Source of the DNA: a virus
Reading direction: 5' to 3' (one strand)
Virus record (IMG/VR): IMGVR_UViG_3300024262_000200
Span: 1-27,182 of that record
DNA: 27,182 nucleotides
Within the stretch, counting starts at the first letter, position 1. Each line of letters begins with the position of its first letter. The notes below the pieces were generated by a model, which searched no databases, was not told the DNA's origin, and saw only the letters and a program-made list of their open reading frames with translations. This document shows, piece by piece, positions 8,124-13,398 of the stretch. A program made the position numbers and the translations under genes.

Positions 8124-8607
8124 TTTTCTTCACCTCGCTAGGAAGCCAATAACCTGAAAACATTTTATTAGCACAACTGTTGTATGCTGCTACCGCCTGA
8201 TTTTCAGTTTCAAAGTAACCAATGAAATGAGTTTTATAGTCTTTGGTTATCCTAGCCCTGTATTTCTTATGCTTATTGCAATAGCTAACACCTTTTGCTG
8301 TTTTGCTATTTATCTTGCCACGAGCATTCATAGCATTCTGGCTTCGCGTCACGAATCTAAGGTTCTCTCTGCGATTGTCTAAGCCATTGCCATTGATATG
8401 GTCTACTACATAGCCTTTAGGAGGTTTACCCAAAATAACATGATGCATCAGAACTGTTTTCTTAGATGAATCTACTTCAGAACTTCTCACGTACTTAGAA
8501 TTGGGATACGTTCTAACGTACCACTTATACCCAGAGACAGAATCCATATCCGACTTTGAAACTTTTGCTATGTCACCACTTGGCAATTTTATCTTCGAGT
8601 CAGCCAC
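8116..8607 (-). CDS. HNH endonuclease with AP2 DNA-binding domain
   Basis: A 163-residue free-standing endonuclease. Residues around 50-95 carry the HNH motif: MHHVILGK, then VVDHINGNGLDNRRENLR, then VTRSQNAMNA. The C-terminal part (about 105-150: GVSYCNKHKKYRARI, then HFIGYFETENQAVAAY) is an AP2-like DNA-binding domain. This domain pair is typical of homing-type HNH nucleases. AAGGAGG abuts an ATG two codons upstream but stands six bases before the GTG at 8607, so the GTG is the likelier start. It lies in the terminase operon and overlaps terS. It may be a selfish homing nuclease or may assist packaging-site cleavage, as HNH proteins next to terminases do in some cos phages. The domain architecture favours the first. 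Confidence 0.9.
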   Translation of the reverse strand: MADSKIKLPSGDIAKVSKSDMDSVSGYKWYVRTYPNSKYVRSSEVDSSKKTVLMHHVILGKPPKGYVVDHINGNGLDNRRENLRFVTRSQNAMNARGKINSKTAKGVSYCNKHKKYRARITKDYKTHFIGYFETENQAVAAYNSCANKMFSGYWLPSEVKKNG

Positions 8608-8808
8608 TGGCATCCTCCTTCATTGGTTATCCCACTGGGATTATCGGCCAATATCTTTAAGTATTTAGATAATGATTACCACAAGCATAACAGAAAACGA
8701 AACCACAAACTAAATGCTATCATTTAGATACCGATGACTTAGCTGGTAACAACTGTCGAGACCTCCTTGACCGTTCGTGTCCCGTTAGGTTGTTGGCGCT
8801 TATTTCTT
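8608..8808. promoter_or_regulatory. Gene-free region between the terminase operon and endolysin, with palindromes
   Basis: No credible gene is visible here. Two perfect inverted repeats stand out: ATCCCA-C-TGGGAT at 8629-8641 and CTAAATG-CTAT-CATTTAG at 8710-8727. The first is about 20 bases upstream of the HNH start and could be an operator or terminase-binding site. The leftward head operon needs a promoter here. The best I can see on the minus strand is an extended -10 (TGTTATGCT, near 8690) without a good -35. The region upstream of terS is also where a cos or pac site would be expected. All functional readings are inference. Confidence 0.4.
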
Positions 8809-8859
8809 CCGTAGAACCGACGCCTACGGGTAAGGCCGGGGTAGAACTAACTATCCCGG
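8809..8859 (+). promoter_or_regulatory. Two stem-loops in the endolysin 5' leader
   Basis: Stem 1 pairs CCGTAG (8809-8814) with CTACGG (8824-8829) around nine bases. Stem 2 pairs CCGGGGTAG (8836-8844) with CTATCCCGG (8851-8859) over nine pairs around AACTAA. One of these pairs is a G-U wobble that exists only in the plus-strand RNA. A pyrimidine-rich stretch (TCTATTTCTT) follows, then AGGAG and the endolysin ATG. The element could be an attenuator or a structure controlling endolysin translation or stability. No known riboswitch pattern was recognised. Confidence 0.45.
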
Positions 8860-8879
8860 TCTATTTCTTAGGAGCTAAG

Positions 8880-9239
8880 ATGAAACTAACTAAAAACTTT
8901 ACCTCTGAAGAATTCTCTTGCCCTTGTGGCTGCGAACTCGACAAAGAACCAATGACAGTTCAATTCATGCTCATGCTTCAGAAAATGAGAGATTCCTACG
9001 GCAAGCCAATGCATATCAATAGCGGCTATCGATGCAGAAAACATAACAGAGAGATAGGAGGATCAGTTTCCTCGCTTCACATCCAAGGCAAGGCAGCAGA
9101 TATCCGCATGAGGTCAGCGGTAGACAGATTTGATTTAGTATCAGCAGCTCTATCAGCAGGAATGACCGGCATTGGTATGGGATCTAATTTTGTTCATGTA
9201 GACAACAGAGAGACAAAGCCGGTAATTTGGCTTTACTAG
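8880..9239 (+). CDS. Endolysin, peptidase M15-type (M15_3 family)
   Basis: A 119-residue zinc peptidase of the D-Ala-D-Ala carboxypeptidase/L-Ala-D-Glu endopeptidase superfamily. The core pattern is SGYRCRKHNREIGG (48-61) followed by SSLHIQGKAADI (64-75), with a late HVD (106-108). The zinc ligands are predicted as His67, Asp74 and His106. An N-terminal CPCGC stretch (14-18) is common in this family. The ATG at 8880 is chosen because AGGAG lies five bases upstream. The frame is open further back (to a TTG near 8790), but that part has no ribosome binding site and coincides with the stem-loops. No signal peptide is seen, so release would need a holin. It is the only peptidoglycan-cutting enzyme seen and lies far from the holin-like genes. 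Confidence 0.92.
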   Translation: MKLTKNFTSEEFSCPCGCELDKEPMTVQFMLMLQKMRDSYGKPMHINSGYRCRKHNREIGGSVSSLHIQGKAADIRMRSAVDRFDLVSAALSAGMTGIGMGSNFVHVDNRETKPVIWLY

Positions 9240-9254
9240 TTTGAAAGGATTCCC

Positions 9255-9467
9255 ATGAAATTCAAAGTAACAGAGAACCCACGCCTAATAGATGACCAAC
9301 TAGATTATCTCCTGCAAACGGATGTTATAGGCAAAGGCGATATAGAAGTAGCGATTGAAGTGATTAAGGCTTACCAGAGAACTTTGCAGGCTGCATTGGA
9401 TCATATAGAGAAGACGGAACTTATCCTAGGAACTCACGAGGCATTTCGCAGAATAAATCACAGCTAG
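9255..9467 (+). CDS. Small hypothetical protein after endolysin
   Basis: A 70-residue, mostly helical acidic protein without a recognisable domain. GGA lies five bases before the ATG, 15 bases after the endolysin stop, so it is probably co-transcribed with endolysin. Heptad-like spacing at about 25-60 (IEVAIEVIKAYQRTLQAALDHI) suggests a helical bundle. It has no membrane segment and no signal peptide, so it is not an obvious spanin or antiholin. It ends three bases from the convergent gene on the other strand, with no terminator between them. Confidence 0.65.
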   Translation: MKFKVTENPRLIDDQLDYLLQTDVIGKGDIEVAIEVIKAYQRTLQAALDHIEKTELILGTHEAFRRINHS

Positions 9468-9470
9468 CCA

Positions 9471-9671
9471 TCAATGAACTTCCTCCTGCACAACCCTATC
9501 AACTCCCAACTTAGCATAGAGCAAAGCGTCAAAGTCTGAATCCTCATCAGCCAGCACGTGCTTAGCCATCTCCAAAGGCCCGATAAGTTCTTTAGGTGGT
9601 GTCGAGCCTCTGTCAGTCCACTTGCCTTCAATTGCTTTGCATAACTGCTCTAAAGCTTCTTTGAGTGTCAC
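9471..9671 (-). CDS. Small hypothetical early protein
   Basis: A 66-residue protein of unknown family. The chosen start is the GTG at 9671, because GGGAGG lies seven bases before it. An in-frame ATG at 9722 would add 17 residues but has no ribosome binding site and runs into the upstream gene. The sequence is helical and acidic at its end (ADEDSDFDALLYAKLG). It is the last gene of the leftward early operon and faces the endolysin unit. Confidence 0.6.
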   Translation of the reverse strand: MTLKEALEQLCKAIEGKWTDRGSTPPKELIGPLEMAKHVLADEDSDFDALLYAKLGVDRVVQEEVH

Positions 9672-9706
9672 CTGGAAGCCTCCCATACACAACTTGGATA
9701 CTAGCT

Positions 9707-9901
9707 TCAGTCCTCCGAACATCGTATAGGATTACCTTCACCGTCTACATGAACAGCAATTCCACTGTCGGCTTGAACATACTCAACACCAGACTTGGAG
9801 CATTTATAAGTAAGCTCACCAGTCCATTTCGTGAAGGTTCGCGCACACCCACCGCAACCTGTAAGCCAAAATGACATACCAACTACCAATACTAATTTCA
9901 T
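9707..9901 (-). CDS. Small lipoprotein
   Basis: A 64-residue protein with a clear lipoprotein signal: MKLVLVVGMSFWLTGC, lipobox L13-T-G-C16. Residues after the lipidated Cys are Gly-Gly, with no Asp at +2, which in a Gram-negative host would favour the outer membrane. Further Cys at about 19, 44 and 61 could form a disulphide. The ATG at 9901 is chosen over an in-frame ATG at 9934, because AAGGAG lies six bases before it and the signal peptide begins there. It is not Pro-rich as Rz1-type outer spanins usually are, and no inner-spanin partner overlaps it. An early-expressed lipoprotein could act in superinfection exclusion. That is inference. Confidence 0.72.
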   Translation of the reverse strand: MKLVLVVGMSFWLTGCGGCARTFTKWTGELTYKCSKSGVEYVQADSGIAVHVDGEGNPIRCSED

Positions 9902-9933
9902 AGTTTCTCCTTCAAGTTCATCTAGCTTCCCCA

Positions 9934-10008
9934 TTAACCTTCATTAGAAGTTTTGCAGATTTCTTTGGTATGCCCGCAATGCCTGCACTCCCAAAATTTG
10001 TGGGTCAA
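9934..10008 (-). CDS. Possible 24-residue zinc-ribbon peptide
   Basis: A TTG-started frame encoding a very short peptide with the core WECRHCGHTKEIC, a plausible half zinc ribbon. AGG lies six bases before the TTG, and its stop overlaps an ATG (TAATG). A competing frame begins at a GTG slightly upstream (near 10037, with GGAG seven bases before it) and gives a 31-residue peptide over the same DNA. Only one of the two may be real, or both may be. The zinc-binding pattern favours this one, while the ribosome binding site favours the other. Confidence 0.35.
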   Translation of the reverse strand: MTHKFWECRHCGHTKEICKTSNEG

Positions 10009-10061
10009 TGCTCACCTGCACTAATTCTTCAATGTTCACTTAGCTTCTCCATTGAACTGGC

Positions 10062-10244
10062 CTACTTTTGTGAATCAGCCTTTTTACTTTCCTTTTCTAC
10101 CCAGCAAGCGCAGTCGTAACAAACTGCCTTGCCATCATAGAAATGCAGAACCCTACGCTTAGTACACATCTCGCAATAGCAACGCCTAGCGTATTCGTAC
10201 TGAAGCTTAAATTCATCGCGGGTCATTAGTAGAGGATCGTCCAA
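10062..10244 (-). CDS. Small zinc-finger protein
   Basis: A 60-residue protein with two Cys pairs: CYCEMC at about 22-27 and CYDCAC at about 42-47, separated by a short beta hairpin (VLHFYDGKAV). This spacing makes a zinc ribbon. The reading frame begins with TTG, with GGGAG about nine bases upstream. An ATG six codons later is an alternative start with a poorer site. It lies between the ERCC4 nuclease and the small lipoprotein in the early leftward operon. Small zinc ribbons of this kind in phages often act as transcription or nuclease cofactors, but nothing here specifies the partner. Confidence 0.65.
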   Translation of the reverse strand: MDDPLLMTRDEFKLQYEYARRCYCEMCTKRRVLHFYDGKAVCYDCACWVEKESKKADSQK

Positions 10245-10300
10245 AGCTTTGCTGCTCCCAGGAATATATATAATTTACCCTGAAGTATCAAATAGCGAAG

Positions 10301-10774
10301 CTAGATGCAATCTTGAAGTTGAATCATTTGAGAGAATTTACGTGATGCATAAATGAACATCATCCGACCGGCAAGTTTTGCAGCCCTGTCTCTCCTGCCA
10401 GCAAAGTAGAATGGAATCCCTGAAGCCATCCAGCCGCATATTGAGCCAATTGCCGCATTTGGATGCACCTTGCTCCTATAGGCGCCTGTCTCGATATCTC
10501 CCCAATTCGCCTCCACAATGACCGCACGAAGGGGAAACGCTCTCAGACGCTCTAATTCCCTCTCAAATCGATCGCGGCCAGAACCTATACAACCAAGCAG
10601 GTCATCCAGGCTCTTGCGTTCTATGGCTATCTCAGACGCTAGAGAGGCTAACGTGTAGTCGCCGGTCTGAAGCGTTGCGCGTTTCACAGGTAGAGGGTCC
10701 ATATCCCATGGTAGCTGTTCACGTTTATCACAGAGAACTAATAGCTTTGACGGGTCTAGCTTCCTTGCTGTCAT
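10301..10774 (-). CDS. ERCC4-domain (XPF/Mus81-type) nuclease
   Basis: A 157-residue protein consisting of a single ERCC4 nuclease domain. Signature residues are Asp16 (VLCDKRE), Gly38-Asp39-Tyr40 (TGDYTL), the catalytic ERK at 52-54, and Asp57-Asp58-Leu (ERKSLDDLL). GSGRDRFERELERL follows. It lacks the helix-hairpin-helix pair of eukaryotic XPF and the helicase part. It should therefore cut branched or flapped DNA, either on its own or with a partner. The ATG at 10774 is selected by GGGGAG five bases upstream, and the first DnaA box overlaps this leader. It is the next gene after the SF3 helicase in the leftward operon, with the putative origin between them. A role in resolving replication or recombination intermediates is likely by family and inferred here. 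Confidence 0.88.
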   Translation of the reverse strand: MTARKLDPSKLLVLCDKREQLPWDMDPLPVKRATLQTGDYTLASLASEIAIERKSLDDLLGCIGSGRDRFERELERLRAFPLRAVIVEANWGDIETGAYRSKVHPNAAIGSICGWMASGIPFYFAGRRDRAAKLAGRMMFIYASRKFSQMIQLQDCI

Positions 10775-10805
10775 CTTCACTCCCCTGTGGATAACTTTTG
10801 TCTCT

Positions 10806-10825
10806 TGCAACCCTATGCAACCCTA
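10806..10825 (+). repeat. Tandem 10-base direct repeat (iteron-like)
   Basis: TGCAACCCTA occurs twice back to back. A third, shorter TGCAA follows at 10832. An inverted copy of the first eight bases (GGGTTGCA) lies at 10962-10969 on the far side of the AT-rich core. These are candidate binding sites for a phage initiator. Confidence 0.7.
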
Positions 10826-10913
10826 TAAGCATGCAAACGCCACAAAACTTTTTCTGTAATCTGTATATTATATACTCTATATATATTTACTCTTTTATAT
10901 TTAAAAAGAAGAA

Positions 10914-10931
10914 TTATAGTTGTTATAGTTG
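10914..10931 (+). repeat. Tandem 9-base AT-rich direct repeat
   Basis: TTATAGTTG occurs twice without a gap inside the AT-rich core between the DnaA boxes. Tandem AT-rich repeats of this kind are typical of DNA-unwinding elements. Direct sequence observation; the role is inferred. Confidence 0.65.
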
Positions 10932-11049
10932 TCAAAACAGTAGAATCATTAACTATTTTTTGGGTTGCAAATCCCGATTTATCCTTGCATTTGCATTGCA
11001 AATTGAAACCCCTGTTCATAAATAAAACAGCATCTGTGGATAACCCTGT

Positions 11050-12312
11050 CTATTTTTTTTGCAGTGAGTGATTTAAGGCTCTTACAGAAACTCCCGTAAA
11101 TCTCCAGCGGCCATCCAATCGCTTTTCTTCTGCGTTGTGATACTTGGCTAGATAAGTTTTGAATCGACGCCACTCTTTTCTCGATTTCGAGAATTGGGAA
11201 TAAAAAAGTTGATAGACGTAGCTACGGCGGCACGATCCCGCATTGCACAAATATTGGTCAAAGAACTCATCAAACAAATCGACTGAATTATCCTCGAGCG
11301 AAATCTCTACACTTTCATCTGTGGGAATCGGCATGCTGATATCACAATTGCGTAAATATTCAGCACGACACCAGGAGAAGAAAGTAGGAGCTTCTTCCTT
11401 AAGTTCTTTCACGTAATCTAGTCTGTTCTGACCTGTAGTAATCTCAGCGAAGATTCTGCGCCGTTTGTCGCTGGCCATCATTGTTACGTCTACATCTTCA
11501 TTTGTGCAGATAATAAACTTGGCATCGGAAACGCCAGTGAAAGCTTTTTCATAAAGGAAGCGATAGCTAACAGGGTCGCCTCCTGTGATTCCCTTGAATA
11601 CTTCTGTATTAGCAAAGCTGAGATACTGAGCGTCTGGGAATGCAACAACTCTCTTTCCATAGGTATCGCTAGTCCATTCTTTCGCCTTGACCCTATCTGA
11701 ATATGAGACAGTGAAAGTTGGCCCGAAGAAATCCGATAGACATTGCAGGAGCGAGCCTTTGCCGTCGCGGCCAGATCCTTTCAAGATGAGATACTGCTGG
11801 TTATAACTATCGGCGACAAAGATAGAACCAATGAAGTGAATCAATGCCTCACGGTTTGTTTTCACTCGCTCGATCCACTCAGCGAACAAAGGGCAAACGG
11901 AAAGCATTGTATCAGTATTGATTTCGTCTAGAAGCATATAAGGGTGGCGATGAAAGCAATAGCCATCATCTTCAAATCCAAGAACAGGAGCAGGTGGTTC
12001 TATCGGTATTGCGCTACTAATGTAGGTTCTGGCTATCTTAGCAGCCAAATCATAATCGAGATGAAAATCAACATCTGTATTAGCTCTTTTATAGGAAAGT
12101 ATTTCAGAAACTATTCCCTCGATATCTATAGGCTCTAAAACTTTATTTTCGTCAGCTAGATATGCTCTCTTTTTCCCGCCGTCTTTAACTACGATAATCT
12201 CGTTTTGCCATGCTAATAAACCGTCTGAATTAAATCCGCGATTGCCCAACATGACCTCAGTCATTAGGCTTATTATTTCCTTGTCTTTTAACTTCTTATT
12301 GGATAAAACCAT
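11050..12312 (-). CDS. SF3-type replicative helicase (D5/P4-like)
   Basis: A 420-residue helicase with the superfamily 3 core in its C-terminal half. Walker A is LKGSGRDGKGSLLQ (Lys near 185). A Walker B-like strand KRVVAFPDAQ follows, and the sensor motif C is AKFIICTNEDVDV. The arginine element is DKRRRIFAEI. These match phage and plasmid DNA helicases of the P4 alpha/D5 group. The N-terminal 110 residues have no primase motif, so a host primase or another protein must make primers. The ATG at 12312 has GGAG five bases upstream. The in-frame ATG at 12369 has none. The gene ends at an A-run directly before a DnaA box of the putative origin, which it probably unwinds. Confidence 0.9.
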   Translation of the reverse strand: MVLSNKKLKDKEIISLMTEVMLGNRGFNSDGLLAWQNEIIVVKDGGKKRAYLADENKVLEPIDIEGIVSEILSYKRANTDVDFHLDYDLAAKIARTYISSAIPIEPPAPVLGFEDDGYCFHRHPYMLLDEINTDTMLSVCPLFAEWIERVKTNREALIHFIGSIFVADSYNQQYLILKGSGRDGKGSLLQCLSDFFGPTFTVSYSDRVKAKEWTSDTYGKRVVAFPDAQYLSFANTEVFKGITGGDPVSYRFLYEKAFTGVSDAKFIICTNEDVDVTMMASDKRRRIFAEITTGQNRLDYVKELKEEAPTFFSWCRAEYLRNCDISMPIPTDESVEISLEDNSVDLFDEFFDQYLCNAGSCRRSYVYQLFYSQFSKSRKEWRRFKTYLAKYHNAEEKRLDGRWRFTGVSVRALNHSLQKK

Positions 12313-12431
12313 ACAATCTCCGATACCAAGGCGACCAAGTGAGTTAGATACAAAGCCAGCACCGACCATGCTGGTTTTTGTTTGTCTGGGACAGTTTGGA
12401 GATAGTTAAACAAACGATACAAATAGTCTAG

Positions 12432-12487
12432 AAGATTCTTAAAACGCTACATATAGCGCATGAACCCTAACAGGACGCTAGAATCTT
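12432..12487. promoter_or_regulatory. Nested inverted repeats between HTH and helicase genes
   Basis: AAGATTCT (12432-12439) and its exact reverse complement AGAATCTT (12480-12487) flank a perfect small hairpin, CGCTA-CATA-TAGCG (12445-12458). A further CGCTA lies at 12476-12480. The arrangement lies in the 211-base gap between the regulator and the helicase. It could be an operator for the HTH protein or an RNA structure limiting readthrough. No good -35/-10 pair for the helicase was found here. Confidence 0.4.
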
Positions 12488-12523
12488 TTGGTGAAAGTTA
12501 CTTTAAACTTACCCTTCCAATAG

Positions 12524-12766
12524 CTAGGCCTTACGTGCCGCGCTAACCAGCTCACGAATCTTGAGAATCTTTGCATCGCTCACTCCTAGACAGCTTAAAG
12601 CCAGCCTAATCTTGTTTTTCTCGAACTCGGTAGCTTCACACTTGCCGTTCATTATCTTCGATACCCTAGCCTGATATACCTTCTTTTTAGCTCTTTTATT
12701 GGCCTCTCTGAGAATATCTTGCTGGCTGATTCTTAGCTGGAATAGTAGTTGACGTAGTGATGTCAT
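12524..12766 (-). CDS. Small XRE-like helix-turn-helix regulator
   Basis: An 80-residue basic DNA-binding protein. Its helical pattern matches a single Cro/CI-type (XRE) domain: LRISQQDILREANK as the first helix of the motif, YQARVSKIMNGKC as recognition helix and turn, then FEKNKIRLALSCLGV. There is no C-terminal dimerisation or protease domain, so it is Cro-sized. A strong GGAGGAG site precedes the ATG by nine bases. It is the first gene of the leftward early operon, diverges from the rightward operon, and faces an inverted repeat that overlaps both promoters. It probably represses one or both. Without an integrase in view, a lysogeny role is uncertain. Confidence 0.82.
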   Translation of the reverse strand: MTSLRQLLFQLRISQQDILREANKRAKKKVYQARVSKIMNGKCEATEFEKNKIRLALSCLGVSDAKILKIRELVSAARKA

Positions 12767-12775
12767 ATATATAAT
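12749..12775 (+). promoter_or_regulatory. Rightward early promoter (sigma70-like)
   Basis: TTGACG at 12749-12754 and TATAAT at 12770-12775, spaced by 15 bases. A 17-base spacer would use TAATCT at 12772-12777. The -35 lies inside the HTH coding sequence. Transcription would start near 12782 and lead into the gene at 12826. Confidence 0.6.
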
Positions 12776-12812
12776 CTCCTCCGCAGGGTTACCAGAGGAT
12801 TATAGATATATG
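12764..12812. repeat. Inverted repeat spanning both early promoters (operator candidate)
   Basis: The left arm CATATATATAATCTCCTC (12764-12781) matches the reverse complement of the right arm (12795-12812) at 14 of 18 positions without gaps, with a 13-base spacer that contains GGTTACC. Each arm holds the -10 hexamer of one of the two divergent promoters, so a protein bound symmetrically would cover both. Confidence 0.55.
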
Positions 12813-12826
12813 GGAGTTTAGGTCAA
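12799..12826 (-). promoter_or_regulatory. Leftward early promoter (sigma70-like)
   Basis: On the minus strand TTGACC (12826-12821) and a perfect TATAAT (12804-12799) are spaced by 16 bases. The -35 overlaps the first base of the ATG of the rightward gene. Transcription would start near 12792, giving a leader of about 25 bases with GGAGGAG before the HTH gene. Confidence 0.7.
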
Positions 12827-13074
12827 TGCAATATTACAGGTGCGAGGTCTGCAAAGAAAAAGGGACCTATATAATAGATGATCCAAGACGCGGGATTATG
12901 CAGGAGTTAAATCCTACGGTCTGCGAGTCATGTTGGGGAATCGAACAGGAGAGGGTTAGCAGGCGAGTTGATAAGGTTGTTGAGCGGTCGCGTGATTATC
13001 TTCGCAACATCATCAAACAAAGTGATTTAAAGCCTGGTAAGCGAGTTGTTAGATTAGTATCGGGAGAGGATTGA
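12826..13074 (+). CDS. Early zinc-ribbon protein
   Basis: An 82-residue protein with Cys pairs CEVC (about 6-9) and CESC (about 33-36), a classic four-Cys zinc ribbon. A long basic helix follows (VSRRVDKVVERSRDYLRNIIKQ) and then a short C-terminal strand. It is the first gene of the rightward early operon. Its ATG overlaps the -35 of the opposing promoter, and its stop overlaps the next start (TGATG). A DNA- or RNA-polymerase-binding regulatory role is possible, but nothing specifies it. Confidence 0.75.
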   Translation: MQYYRCEVCKEKGTYIIDDPRRGIMQELNPTVCESCWGIEQERVSRRVDKVVERSRDYLRNIIKQSDLKPGKRVVRLVSGED

Positions 13075-13385
13075 TGAGTGAAGAAACGAAACTGAATGAA
13101 CGCACTTATACAGCCATAGAAGTAGCTCAATATGTTGAGGCAATGTTTAACTGCGATGGTCCGAGAAAAACAATTCTGTTCATAAACATATGGCGTGAAC
13201 TGTTCAACAACAAGCAGCCCTTCGATCTTAGGTCTGACCTTAAGGAAAAATACAATGAAGCTATAGATAATTGTTGGCTTGCTCTAGTTCGGATAGAAAC
13301 ATCTCAACGTAATGAGAGAGTGGATGGATGCGCCATTCTCTTAAGGGAAGCTTTCAAAGTTTTGATACCAGAATATTTAAAATAG
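13074..13385 (+). CDS. Hypothetical early protein
   Basis: A 103-residue, mainly helical protein that I do not recognise. The ATG at 13074 overlaps the stop of the upstream zinc-ribbon gene (TGATG), with GGAGAGG four bases before it. A TTG one codon earlier is in frame but less likely. The sequence has three Cys and no clear motif or membrane segment. It is co-transcribed with the zinc-ribbon protein and the exonuclease. Confidence 0.7.
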   Translation: MSEETKLNERTYTAIEVAQYVEAMFNCDGPRKTILFINIWRELFNNKQPFDLRSDLKEKYNEAIDNCWLALVRIETSQRNERVDGCAILLREAFKVLIPEYLK

Positions 13386-13398
13386 GATAATCTTAAAT

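Larger units (their letters stand above)
10786..11043. other. Putative phage replication origin
   Basis: A gene-free stretch between helicase and nuclease genes with several origin features. Perfect DnaA boxes (TGTGGATAA on the plus strand, reverse of TTATCCACA) bound it at 10786-10794 and 11035-11043. An AT-rich core spans about 10855-10960. TGCAA motifs are directly repeated on the plus strand on the left (10806-10838). On the right (10962-11001) they recur in inverted orientation, so the two sides mirror each other. The core also holds TTATAGTTG twice in tandem (10914-10931). Short reading frames on both strands here are AT-rich, lack ribosome binding sites and overlap the boxes, so I do not call genes. 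The adjacent SF3 helicase strengthens the reading. Confidence 0.65.

Noticed and set aside
8790-8879. N-terminal extension of the endolysin from a TTG
   Set aside because: No ribosome binding site precedes it, the segment coincides with two stem-loops, and the ATG at 8880 has an AGGAG site at ideal distance and begins the conserved domain.
10798-11025. Short reading frames on both strands in the AT-rich gap (also 10813-11019 minus, 10979-11173 minus)
   Set aside because: They lack ribosome binding sites and have low-complexity or improbable products. They overlap DnaA boxes and repeats and oppose each other, so the interval is better explained as an origin.
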